64,000 nt of DNA, from assembly GCF_963966145.1 (NCBI RefSeq), contig NC_091046.1, forward strand, positions 1,116,001 to 1,180,000, read 5' to 3'. Position numbers and translations under genes: made by a program. Below the pieces are notes generated by a model. It was not told the origin of the DNA and did no database searches. It saw only the letters and a program-made list of their open reading frames with translations. This document shows positions 19,678 to 31,489 of this stretch, piece by piece. Numbering within the stretch: the first letter of the stretch is position 1; every line of letters begins with the position of its first letter. Source of the stretch: Tenebrio molitor. Taxonomy: Eukaryota > Arthropoda > Insecta > Coleoptera > Tenebrionidae.

Positions 19678-21769
19678 CAATTTACAAAATTTTACCGCAA
19701 AAATTCTTTAACGTCAAAATTATTTCCAAAGTTTTATCAGGGAATTCTAAATTGATAAAAACAATTCCAAAACGTGCTTAAAAAATAGTATGATTTTTAA
19801 AACACAAAAATTCGAATTTTCTTTTCTTTCTTCTCTTCATGGTCCTCACCACTTTTTTTATAATCTGCTCTACAAGTGTCAATTTTTTTCTTTATTATGG
19901 TAATTGCTTGGTATTTCATCATTTAATTGTCCCAAAAATGTATTTGGTATAAGTCTCATTAACAAAGACCGTTATATTTCTTTCTTTTGCGTCCATCTCC
20001 TACTTCCACCTCCCTCTTTAAAACATCACGACAAAATCATAAAACAGCATTCCCCACCCTCCCTAACTAGTTTTTAAAAAACAATTTACTCTGCATTTTT
20101 GTTAGATTCTCGACTAAACAAAAAAATAAAACCTACGTCGCAACCACTCCGAGTTTAACACAGCCCACAGGAATTTCCACGGGATGCGCCTGTTCAAATC
20201 TGTTTTTATTTTTATTAAACTAAAACAAAAATTTAACACGGAGAACAAAATGTAAAATTGAGTTTGTCGCCTTGTATTTGTTGTTTTTTTCCATTTCGTG
20301 TTGAGTCCGTTGTTACCGAAAGCTCACTCCTTCCACTTTCATCGTCGACTTTTAAGCCGAGACAAATTACAGCCCTCAGCCTCCTCCCCTTCGAGCCGCG
20401 GCTTAATCAATGCAAAAACTCGGTCGCTGTAAGTGGTTATATATTTTAAATACAATTTGGCTTAAGCACTGATAGCCATCACTTTTAATTTGATATTACA
20501 ATATCGTCTTAGACTCGATTCCCACACTCCTCGTTCTCCCTAATAAAACTGAAGCGGCGAAATTTCGCAGCGTCATCGCTGAAACTGCATAAAACCGACT
20601 CCGGAAAAAAAAATAGAAGAGAGACGAGGAGAGAAGAATCCGCCCCCATCAATTATCAGTCGTTAATTGTGACGGGCTGGCGGCGTTTCCTTTCGTCGGG
20701 GCGGATTTTTATTATTTCGAAAAAGTATTTTCGTGTCCGATTCATTTAACAGATTAAAAGGGAAACCTCACACGACGTCCACGCACGGTTATTGTTTATG
20801 CGCCAATAAAGCCTCTATATTAATTAGTAATATTTCGGGGGGTTGGCCGACTTATTTGTGGAAGTGAAATGTTGTGTCGGATGTAATTTTCGGAAGCTTT
20901 GCGCTGGAGGTTTGTTAATCAAACGGAAAGCTTTTTTGGTTTCGACACGTACGCACAAACGCGCCGAATTTATCATCGCTTTAATGTTACTGACAACGAT
21001 CGTCCCTCTCGCGCACCCCCCGCCCATATACAAGGTGGTTGCAAAAAATTACGTCGAACAAAGAGATATCACACACGAGTTGAACAGAAAAAAATTACAC
21101 ACAAAGACGTAAAGCAACGGTATTCAGGGTTGTTGATATATTTTTTTTGTAGGACAAATTTATACCAAAGAGTCAAGTGACTGATGAATGCTTCTGTTTT
21201 CGTTAAAGTATGGCGTCAGCTGTCAAACCATAGATGTCAAACGTCATTTATTCAGCGAACGAGAGCAGTGCTGTAAATTATTTCTTTTACAAGAAAACTC
21301 TTCTTTTTAGAACTAATCAACTAGAGAGTATTCTTGGTCTGCTTAGCGCTACGTAATGGTTTTTCCTTTAAATTAATTATTTAATTTACGATAAAATGAT
21401 GATCAAAGTGAGGTTATAAAAAGATGACCTGCGTTTGTGAACGAGAGAAAACCACGGTCTGCTCGAGCACAAACTTTTTTGAACGCTCGTTTCGATGAAA
21501 GGAGCTGACTTGTACTGACAAAAAATTACACAAAAACTCGTGTAAGACTTCTTGTGATTTACCTAATTACAATCTAGACACAAATACCGCGCGATCGAAA
21601 AAAAAAATTGAGTTGGCTGTGACCAAAAATTTCAGTTGGCAATTCATGAGATTTCAATTAACAGATGTCTGTCTTAAAAGTTAGGTTAATGATTTTGAGA
21701 ACATTGAAATCTTGATTTTCATAAAGGAGTTAATTATGTGTGACCTGTCGGTTGTAATAGTATATTTCA
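19678..21769. other. No gene recognised
   Basis: AT-rich to about 20.5 kb, then GC-richer. No recognisable domains, mobile-element ends or RNA genes. The open frames are short and lack motifs. Confidence 0.35.
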
Positions 21770-21771
21770 AA

Positions 21772-21895
21772 CCAAGGTAAGAAAGTGGTTTCTTGCAGAC
21801 CGCAGGCAAAGATTATAAACCGAGTCGTAGACGAGGTTTGTAAGTGCCTAAGGTCTGCAAGGACACTTTCTTAACAAGGTTTGAATACAATTTTT
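21772..21895. repeat. Long palindrome with CGAGTCGTAGACGAG apex
   Basis: The left arm shares TTCAAACC, TAAGAAAGTG, CTTGCAGACC and AGGCA with the inverted right arm. The apex CGAGTCGTAGACGAG differs by one base from the apex of the palindrome at 2625-2735, although the arms are unrelated. No coding content. Confidence 0.65.
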
Positions 21896-22311
21896 TCCCT
21901 ACCGGCACAACTTTGTTGAAAAAAGTCAAAAAAGATGGTTATATTCGTGATTAAAACGAAAATTTTGAGAATTGAATAGTAGGCTGTGTTATTTGTTTAA
22001 TTAACTTGTCATCGCATTTGAAGATTTGAGGTTTGTTCGAAAATTTGATATAAACAGGGTAAAGTAATCTACCTACCTAGCTTATCTGTTTATTTTCCAG
22101 ATTATATGATTGACCTACCAACTTACTTCATTGAATTGGCTTTCATTTATCAATAACTTATTTCACTTTTGACACTTTTGACATTTGTATTTTGGTACAG
22201 TTTTACCATAAACATTTCATGATTAACTTTCTTACCTTAGCGAGAAAGTTGAATTTTCTCACCTCAAATGAGGTATCCATAGCCTACATTTCTAACCGGT
22301 AGGGAGAAAAA
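21893..22311. mobile_element. Possible inverted-repeat element, CCCTACCGG ends
   Basis: TTTTTTCCCTACCGG at the left and CCGGTAGGGAGAAAAA at the right are inverted copies enclosing about 400 bp of AT-rich DNA. It directly follows the palindrome at 21772-21895, and CTTTCTTACCTTAG near its right end echoes that palindrome's arm. The two may form one larger element. Confidence 0.45.
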
Positions 22312-22638
22312 GAATTTCACCTAGTGCAATGAAACAATGAGATTTAAAACTCCCGCGCCTTTATTCAACGGTGAGCACAGCACCGTTCTGTGTTCTCTGG
22401 TGAGGACCACGTGCACTCCGATTGTTTACAGAGAGGTTATGTTTTTGGGGGCTCTTTTCTATTGTCTCTTTCTGAAGTCAAAAAGACAAAAAGCTACGCC
22501 GTAAATGACTGCAATACGATCGAATTTTAGTAAATATAAAATGAAATCAACGAACAAATATTGTTTCCAGCATGAAGATTATCTTTATTACTCAAACATT
22601 GTGCTAAAAGATCGTACAGGAGGAGCTACAATCGTATT

Positions 22639-22705
22639 CTTACAAGAACTACAGTAAGTGTTCGAAATGTCTTCCTTCAGCTTCCAAATATAATGTTATT
22701 CTTCG
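22639..22705 (-). pseudogene. C-terminal tail of a mariner-like transposase
   Basis: Minus-strand translation gives MKRRITLYLEAEGRHFEHLL followed by a stop at about 22649. This matches the C-terminal E-x-x-G-x-HFEHLL signature of insect mariner-like transposases. Upstream sequence is out of frame or absent, so only the tail survives. Confidence 0.55.
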
Positions 22706-23720
22706 CTTCATGTTTTCAAATAATTAATGACAGTTCTCTATTTCTATGGATTTTTTTTATTTTCGATCTTTGGCGGACTGTCTCGAAAAATCTTATGCGA
22801 AGGATTATGCCACAATATACTATTTTCTTTTCAGATGAAATTTATTTTAATTTCTTTTCATCCCTTCTCAACAGTTTTCAACATTTAGCTTTTCCCACCC
22901 TCTAAAATGATAAATGATCTCCATTTGCTCTCCGTACTTATTTCCACTTCTTGCATATCTTGGAATTCCTTCCCTTCTCCTTTCAAATGTTTTATGTGGA
23001 CTTTTACTAATCCGGAGAATTCACAATGTAAAGTATCCGAAGTTCCTTCTCGCTTCTTTCTTGCCTCCCTTCCAAATCTTTACAATTTATATCCATTTCA
23101 TTGCATTTTCCACAAAATTACTTTAGTAAGATTTTTTTCGTTCATTCCTTTCTTTCGATTTTTTCTTCTTTCACATTTTTTTTTTTCAATATTTTAGTAT
23201 TGTTTTTTACTGTTTCATCAAAAATGCTGTACCTACCCCAATTCTTCTAAATCTCGAATTCATCCATTTTAGGGTCTCTAAAGAGCTCTCTTTTACATTT
23301 ATGTGTCTCTTTTATCACATTACATCAAAACTTATTTTACTTCACTTTGTTACTTCCCCTAAACCCGGCCATTAACTCTGTTTCTCCATTTTCAAATATT
23401 TTATGTAGGATTTTCAACCCTGAAGATCTGAAATTTAAAGTTGTATATTTTCTGTTTCACGCTATTTTTTTCTTTTCTCTTTTTATCTTTTCCTATCCTT
23501 CATACTTCTTTATATTTCTTTTGCACCAGTCCAATACAATACATCAATATTCTTTCTTATACCTACTCCTATTTTCTAAATTTTTTCAAGAGTATATTTA
23601 CGGTCTTTTGCGAATCTATTCGTTCCCAGTATTTACCTCTCATCTTCCTCCTGGCTCTTTTTCCTCATCTCATCATCCCTTCTTCATATTTTTTTTTTGT
23701 TGAAGTTCATTCAACTCGCC
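22680..23720. other. Pyrimidine-rich kilobase
   Basis: The plus strand is dominated by T and C, giving long hydrophobic (Phe/Leu/Ser-rich) chance frames. Two related blocks, TTCAAATGTTTTATGTGGA near 22985 and TTCAAATATTTTATGTAGGA near 23391, suggest an old internal duplication. I recognise no protein on either strand. Confidence 0.45.
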
Positions 23721-23780
23721 TCGCCCATTCACCTACCCTCCCCCTACGCACTTCCAATTCTGCTGCGCTATTACTAGTTA

Positions 23781-24745
23781 ATCGTTAGTTAAAATTTCCG
23801 AAATTAGGTGTCAGGTGTGGGCTCCACATCGTAATGACGACTCCCGCCCACCCGACCTCCGGAAGGGTCGAATCCAGAAACCGAAAGATAAACCGACACC
23901 CACACTTCATTCATTAGGGCATGTGCGACACGTCAACTCGACAATAAACGTCAACCCGAATTTGCCGAAGAAGTCTGCATCCCTCCGGGCGAGATTTAGA
24001 ATTCTCTGCTCCCCGCCTGGGTCGTCACTTTTGCCGATCGCCATCGGCGTCGATTTTTCTTTGACGACCGCGTAATTACGCCGCCAATAAATCGCGACCC
24101 GACCGCGTGAAACGCGCATTCTTGCGGTTACGGTCCTGCGCGTTCATTATGCACACACGTATCGTTCGTGTCGCGCCCCCGGATTGATTTATTTTTACAA
24201 AGGCCATTGATTTCTGACAAAAACAAATTAATCTTCTTGACAAACCAGTCAATGGGGAAAGGCACAATACCAACCCTCGATGATCAATGGAGATGGAGGC
24301 GTTTGTAATAAACTGCGACGATTTCGACGAATCGATACGGGGGTTAATTTCGGTAAGTCGCGGATCTTTCTGCACTTCCGTTCGACTCAGGCTGCTGGAA
24401 TAATTAATTGTCGACGGAAAGACGCAAGGATGCGGTCGTTTCCGCGAGGTCGGACAACTTTCCGCAGGTTTATTTTAGAAATCTCACAGAACTATCAAGA
24501 TTAGGGCCCCTCCACCGACGGCTAAGCTCGGTGCACCACGATGGAACCCGCTCGTCCGTGCCGAGGGATCAGATTGGCAAATTAAATCTGCGAGCTCTTG
24601 TCTTATTTTTTCTCATTCGTCCCAACAGTATGTTCTCCAAACAAAACAAAAAAGAAAACTTTTGAAAAAAATGTGAAAATGGTAGATGCACCGGGACAAC
24701 TTCTAGGAACAATTTTTTTGAACTCACTAACTTCAAAATGACATT
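23781..24745. other. No gene recognised
   Basis: GC-richer DNA. A GTAAGT follows an ATG-initiated stretch of 24 codons at 24280-24352, but no matching downstream exon is evident. One copy of the AATGGTRGATGCRCCGG motif lies near 24677. Confidence 0.3.
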
Positions 24746-24747
24746 TC

Positions 24748-24897
24748 GCGGCCGCATAGTCGTGCGCGAAATCGATGTTCGCGCACTACTTACTATGCGG
24801 TCGCAGACCCTTTTGAAGCACTAGTGCGCGAAATCGACGTTCCCCTAGAGCGAATGCTTTTTGGATGATTTTCAAGCACTAGTGCTTCAAAATCATC
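24748..24897. repeat. Cluster of palindromes
   Basis: A hairpin with arms GCGGCCGCATAGT and ACTATGCGGTCGC also pairs GTGCGCGA with TCGCGCAC (about 24749-24806). GTGCGCGAAATCGA then recurs near 24825. The cluster ends in a 34-bp palindrome at 24864-24897, GATGATTTTC then AAGCACTAGTGCTT then CAAAATCATC, with only one mispaired position. No gene. Confidence 0.6.
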
Positions 24898-24899
24898 AA

Positions 24900-27800
24900 A
24901 AAAATAAAAAGCTTCGTCTTTTGGACCATTCTGAAAATAATTTGACTCGATAATAATAAACTCTAGTTTACAAAAGGTCATTTCTCCAAGAGTGAAAACA
25001 AATCGCTATTAATTTGATTGACATTTTGGCAAGCACTTGGACAAGCGCCATCCTATTCACAAAGGATATACGACAAATCAGACATAATGTTCGTTTCAAA
25101 AAATATTGGATGCGACAAGACGTATTCGGTACATTCGCGCAAATGAAGCACTCGCTCCTTCGTCGCTCGTCCCTCAAATAATACGCTCATGTGGTCGCAC
25201 TCATTTCGTAAATAACTATTTCCTGACTGCTATTATGTTCTGAACGATCACACCCGGTGACACGGCATTCAGGCCGATTACCATTACAGATACAACCATC
25301 AAGCAAGGATAAAAAAAATTACTTTGTAGGAAACTTTTTGACTATTTAAACGAAAAAGTTTCCTGTTGCTTCGCATCAGAACGCTCCGTTGCCTTGGTCG
25401 ACTGCAAGAACTTCTTCGCAATGCGACTCCCACGCTTCGGCCATCCTTTCTCCAGGATCACGTCCCATTTGCCAATTTGCAATTCGCGATATGAAAAATC
25501 CCGTCTTCAAGCTTGTGTTTACGCGTTGCACCATCACCCACGCGTCTCCCTTCCATCTTTCCCACTTCCGGACGCATCGAACCGCCTTCGGATTTATTTG
25601 CATTTCTGAAGCAAATTTAATATAACCGAACGAAACTCGATATTTTAGTTTTCCGCGAGAGAAAAGTTTGTTTTGTGCCTTGGCGAGAGGCCGCAGTTAT
25701 ATGATTTAATTCGAATTCTACTTTGTGGGCACGAATAAAACTAATAAAATCAGATATTATGCACACACGCGCGCGCGCGCGCCCACACACACATGCGAAA
25801 CGAAATTTAATACAACATTCCTAAACAAACAGCGCGAGGCTCTTAAGGTCTCTATGGAAATTACACGGGCTACTTGATGCCGTCAAAGAGACAAAAAAGC
25901 GACATTAGTTCTGCGCCGGACTGTACAGCGACCGGGCCCGGCGTACAAAAGGTGCCACGCACGGCACATCAAAGAATTAGGGGCAACAAAATGGCCCCGG
26001 GAAAAATTGCAACGGCAGTTGTTTCCCGTGGGGGGCGGCGGTGGCGGCCCGTCCGTCATTAATAACACGTGACGGCCTTAATCGATACCGATCCATAATG
26101 GATGGCCGTTTGATGTTTTCAATAGACAACGTGTGTGTCTGTCCGGGGGCCGAACCGTCGCTCCTTCCGCCGCCACCGTCATTATTGAAACTTTAAACGG
26201 GAATAAAAATGTTCCAAATCGATCCGGCGGGAGCGGTGCTAACGTTCCTCGACTCGGTGAAATTTGACGCGGAGGACGTGTGGCGGTCGGTCAGGTGGAC
26301 GCGGGGCGGTGCCAACGCCAGGGACGGTAATTACCGCCGGCTTATTTTTAATTTGGCGCGGCAAAAATCAACAGAGTTTGTCAATTAATGCGGCGCTGAA
26401 ACGCTTTGATACGGTTTATGCTTGACAAATTGGACGGAGGGCGCCGGCCAACACGGTCTAAATAAATAAATACGACGCTTTGCGAAAAAAAGCCAATGAT
26501 CGGATAAATTCCTGGACCAATCTGGACCGACGATTTTTCAGTTCGCAGAGTCGCAAATTTTTACGAAAAAAGAACAAACAGCGACCTTCGGCTCAATTTA
26601 CGCAAACGAAATTATTTTGCATAATAATCAATGAATAACGCAACAAAAAAAAATTAATTAAGTAAATCTGACTTGAATTGATAATGAAATACAAAAAAAA
26701 ATTAAAAAAATTAAAACTAATTATTCACCCTGTAGGATATGCAGCCCCCAAAAATATTTTCCCTTCCACTTTGGTTGATTGCACAATAAAATTGATCGAA
26801 TGAAAATGACATAACTATATTTTTCAAACTTCACGAACCATCCTTACCACGACAAAAAATGTTTTAAAAATTATTTTCCAAAAAATGTTTGCAAGTTTTT
26901 TTAATTTTTTATGCTTTAATTTTCACTGGATCGTAACTCAGCGCGACACATAAAAAGAACAGAAAACAAAAAATTGTAAGGAACTCTCCCGGCGCATCCA
27001 CCATTTTCTTAACCCCTTTAGCCGCCATTTTTCCCGGATTGCTAATCAGCAAATCTTGTAACGGGGCTCGTTTACAACGACTCGATTCCCCGTTAATCAT
27101 TCCCGCTTTGAAATTTGAGGTCGAAGCCCGTCGAGAACCGCCGCCCCCTGTTTCGCCGCCCCGCCTCGTCAATCCCGGTCCTGATTACGATTATTTTCGT
27201 AAATAATTCGATTGTCCGCCGAGGGGGTGCGTTACTCGACCCAATTAGTTATCAAAGACGTCTTAATATTTAAATCGGCGATCAATTACCGCAGACAATT
27301 AGGACGAGGGGGGCGCACGAGCCGCCGCCATATCTCGTCCGTCCGCGTGCCAGAAGGTCATAAACTCTCGACCGCGTGAATTACGGCGGTAATAACCGTC
27401 CGGACGGAGGATTGATTTTGTTTTAACACTCCGCCCGCAAAATACAACACCTCGAGATGGTTCCGCTAGATCCGAGATATATATTTTCTGACGGACGGAC
27501 CCCGGGCCCGAGATACCATCTTTCCATTATGGGCCGGAAGTTAAGGGTTTAATGTTTCTTCTTCTTTTCGGGGCCGGAACGGCGACGGAATTATTGACAG
27601 TTCGTCAATTTACGACGGGGCGATCACGCCAACGGTTATGATACAGGGAACAGATAGACATCCTCCCGTTTTTTATCTCGGAAAACATAAATTTCACGAT
27701 GCGATCGTTTGCTTACTTACCGGTTCCAGTGTCCGCCCTTCCGGGACCAGCAACACAATATTTCCTGGAGCCGAAGAGATCATAATTGCCGAGTGGAGGA

Positions 27801-29023
27801 GCGCTAACGAGCCGTCCGCAGATTGAGCGATGTCGGAATAATGTCTGCGAGGTTTTTCCGTCGAAACGGAATTAGTGTAATGCAGTAAAAGCTAACGTTG
27901 TAAAATAAGAAAAGCAAAGTGCCAGGATAACGGGATTTCATTCCGAAGTTTTAACTTAGGAAAACTACTTACATCGGAACGAGACACCGAAATGGGACGT
28001 AATTAACTATGGAAATAATGCGCTGAAAGAATATGAGAAGTTGCGAATTGGAACTGTATTCTAAACAGCGGTTGTCGGTCCACGGCGTGGCAAAAATCGT
28101 CCATTAGCGAGCGGGGGATGGCTTTTTACGAGGACGTTTGCATAATGCCCAAAACGAACAAAACACCGCCACCGGGAGGAAACGTCGAAATAGTTTGAAT
28201 GAAAAATCTGATTAATTATCTCGCGTTCGAACGGGCTTCGCAAATCTTCCGCCGGGCGATTTGGTGAAACTTATTTCGACGCCGCCGCCAAATTCCCCTT
28301 CAAGATTTCGGAGACATTTAATTTTATGGAGTCGAAACTTCACCGCGACTTTTTATCGACTTATTGTTTAGTTTCTTAAACTTTGACCGTCGCTGCAATA
28401 TTTATCGTCCGGCCACTTATCTGGACAACTCGCAGCCCGACCACTTCATGATCTGATGCCCTTCCACTCTTCCAAAAAAAAAAGAGTGTGAAAACTTCTA
28501 TGACGCTCGTTATTGATTTTAAGTAATATGTATTCTATAAATTATTTTCGTATCCCACCTCCACCCGGCGGCACGGCAATTTTGCCGGAGTACATACACT
28601 ATTACGGATAATACTATCAAGTAATAGTGTAGTGCTTATCAACATAATTACCGGCGTCTCGCCTCCACATTTTGACTTTTTTGTGTTTTATGTTCTGTCA
28701 ATGTTAAGGAATTTCCTCACGATATGACATGAGTATAATAATATACCTTTTTGAATTTCAACCACTCTAAGTCTTATGGATGGTAGTACTTGGAGGAATA
28801 AGGAGCAAGGCATAAATAATTAACATTATTTAAATCCAATGGTGTTTTTAAATAATCATCAAAAATCTGCATTTTTCAATAGAAACTGCAAATACCTCCG
28901 CTTTTAGAGGTAAATTTGTGTGGTATTCATCTCAAGGCCGATTTAGATTACAAAGGTGAAAGAACAACTCTTTGGAAGAATTCTATAGTAAACCCTGCTT
29001 GCAAATATGTTTCTTTCTTGATG
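24900..29023. other. GC-richer DNA without recognised genes
   Basis: 25.8-28.4 kb is GC-rich. No domain-bearing frame was found. An alternating CA/CG microsatellite lies at 25762-25795. A copy of the AATGGTGGATGCGCCGG motif (inverted) is at about 26989. A block containing CCTCCGCTTTTAGAGGTAAA at about 28840-28925 matches sequence near 15060 and 31365. Confidence 0.35.
25762..25795. repeat. Alternating CA/CG microsatellite
   Basis: CACACACGCGCGCGCGCGCG followed by CCCACACACACA: a run of alternating purine-pyrimidine with a CG core, the class of sequence that readily adopts Z-DNA. Confidence 0.75.
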
Positions 29024-29027
29024 TATA

Positions 29028-29794
29028 CAGGGTGATTCATCTTTTACCGCCGGTGGCAAAATGACCCTTAAGAATTGAGAAAAATTTATAAAATTTACAG
29101 AGTTGATTTGTCGAAAAATTTACTTTCGACCGGTATAATTTATTTCAAAAAAATTTTTTTTATTGAGCAGATATTTATAAAAAACTGTTTTTCAAAAAAA
29201 AAATATGTTCAAATTTTTGCATCAGAATGTGGCTAATGGCGTATAAAATCAATATCTGCAATCCGTTTCGAAAAATGTTTGATAGTTTTTGAATTAAATC
29301 GATTTTAATTGAAAAGTTGCTTTTATTGATGGTTGTTGGCTTTTAGTGTTGTAAATTTTCTCCAACAATGACTACCTTGTAAAACTGACCTGCTTAGACG
29401 AATTTCTTCGATTTTACAAAGGACCCCCTGCTGTGGCAGTAAAAATCCCCTAATAAATCTTATTGTTAAGATATTTGGACATTATGTCGTAAATCATGAA
29501 GCAAATACAAATGTGAATATCAAAATGCGTTTATTTCAATAATACCATACGCTAAAATTAATTTAACATGGTAAAATTGTGTGAAAATACCTGAGTGTGC
29601 ATATGCTACAAAGTTGAATAAATTAAACAATTAATAATTGAGAAAATGGCAAAATTTGACCTAATTAACTTATAAATTTCATTTTTTGATATTATGTGCC
29701 TTATGGATAATAAATTAGGTCTGCAAAATATGAAAAGGAAATCATAATTTTTAAGGTCAATTTTGCCACCTGCGGTAAAAGATGAATCAGCCTG
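29028..29794. mobile_element. 767-bp inverted-repeat element, CAGGGTGATTCATCTTTTAC ends
   Basis: The ends share CAGGGTGATTCATCTTTTAC, then CGC, GGTGGCAAAAT and GACC, about 46 bp in all with a few differences, and TA occurs at both sides. The interior is AT-rich with no transposase trace. It is a MITE-like, non-autonomous element. Confidence 0.8.
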
Positions 29795-29796
29795 TA

Positions 29797-30531
29797 TAAA
29801 TTCATTGTTCGGTTAACCCTATTTGTGCTATTTTGTTGTATATTTTGGCTAGTGTCGTAGTTTCATGCCTTCTGCCTTTTCATCTCCTATAAAACATTTT
29901 TCTGAACTTCATGTTTCTTGCTGTCCAATTAGTTTTTATCTGAAAATATTTGTATTAATCAATGCAATTATGTAATTGAAAGGTCTGATTACGTTTAGTA
30001 ATCCCCAGGTATTTTTCGCATTTCTCTAACTGACAAATGACTATTTCCTTCATTCTTCATTTCTATTGAGAATTGCATGAGGTGATTTTGAGGTTTTGAC
30101 ATTGAATGATCTGTACTTGAACATAACCCCACTTTTCAACAGGCGTGATCACAGCATGAGACAGACGTTTTTAGTTTCTCCCACTATAAATATTAATTTC
30201 CGTTATAAATAAATGCATTGAGGTCATTGTCCAGTTTAGACATTGTCACATCAGGTTCACACCACACTAGATGGTCAACATCGGGAGCAAAAATTAAAAA
30301 AATAAATCCAAATACTTGCCTTCCACAATTATTGCTGTCTTCTCAGCGTTCAATCTTGTTTACCTTAACCTTACTTATATTAAATACTAACACTGTCAAA
30401 TATGAATTTAATGCTCAGTGCGCAAGCGCTAGGCTCGTTCGCAATCAACAATTCTCAATTCACAACAAATTTTACCATTTTATCGGTCTCCGTTATTCTG
30501 AAGTTACAGAACAGCAAATTTGTCTCCTAGA
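29797..30531. other. No gene recognised
   Basis: AT-rich DNA. A plus-strand open frame from 30218 runs into the next inverted-repeat element and has no recognisable motif. Confidence 0.35.
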
Positions 30532-31261
30532 TTTAAGGATGAACTGGAGTAACATTGAAAAATGGCGAAATTTGCTTAAAATTGTTACAATAGTCCTTTC
30601 ATTCATTCTAAAGTACTGTGCCAAATTTAAAAAAATTTGGTCGAGGAATTTTAAAGTTATTACCTTTTAAAGTTTCGGGATATTTTACACGTGTTCTTAT
30701 GAGAAATGGAGCAATGGTGGCATAAAAATAATTAAAAAAAAAACATATTTCAAAAAGGACATTTTTTCTTAAATTTTTCACACATAAAGTATCGATATCG
30801 TAGAATTTTCTAATGAATTTACAAAAAAAGTTGGTCGAGGATTTTCCTTGTAATCGCTAATTACATGTGGAAAAACACGGTTTTTGAGGTTATGTATCTG
30901 TTTTAATTTCAATAAAAGTGAACAAAATGCATATAATTGACGTCGGTATGCAACATTACACTCATATCGCACGTTTTACTGCAGTTACGTTAAGAACTTT
31001 AACAGAAATCAATGAAAATTGAAATTCAGTGAGCTTTTGTTTATTTTCACGTACAGTCTTAGTCAAAAGATTGTAAAATCACATGTAAGTAATTATCTAA
31101 ATATCAAGAAAATAAACAGAAAATTTACTTGCAACTCATTACTCGTTTCCAAAAATTAAAAACTATTTTTTCAAATATTGATTTCTCGTAATAAACGTTT
31201 CATAGCATTATAAGAATTCCGCAACTTTTTGCTGAGATTGTTACTCCAGTTCATCCTTAAA
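30532..31261. mobile_element. 730-bp element with TTTAAGGATGAACTGGAGTA ends
   Basis: Perfect 23-bp inverted ends, TTTAAGGATGAACTGGAGTA plus ACA, at 30532-30554 and 31239-31261. The interior is non-coding. No clear target duplication; its terminal sequence is unlike the CAGGG class in this window. Confidence 0.7.
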
Positions 31262-31299
31262 GGCCTGATAATGTCCGATCTTTTAACGTACTCGATACA

Positions 31300-31480
31300 G
31301 AATAGCCCCTAATAAACATCAAAACTCTGTATTTTTCAATAAAAACTGCCAACACGTCCGCTTTTAGAGGTAAACAGACTGGCAAAATGTGTGAGGTTAG
31401 GTTTCGATGTTTCAGTTTTATTTTTTTGACGATGGTTTATTATATTAAACAGAACACAAGTTTTCATAGCAATACCCTGT
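31300..31480. mobile_element. Fragment related to the mariner-like element at 13.8-15.3 kb
   Basis: A block containing CGTCCGCTTTTAGAGGTAAA, CTGGCAAAAT, GTGAGGTTA, ATGGTTTATT and AACAGAACAC matches the complement of about 14940-15070. It ends with CCCTGTA at about 31481, a typical terminus. Only one end is visible. Confidence 0.6.
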
Positions 31481-31489
31481 ATGTATTAT

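Noticed and set aside
22571..22652. Plus-strand exon-like stretch between TTGTTTCCAG and GTAAGT, open for 27 codons
   Set aside because: The overlapping minus strand encodes a recognisable mariner-like transposase tail, which explains the local sequence better.
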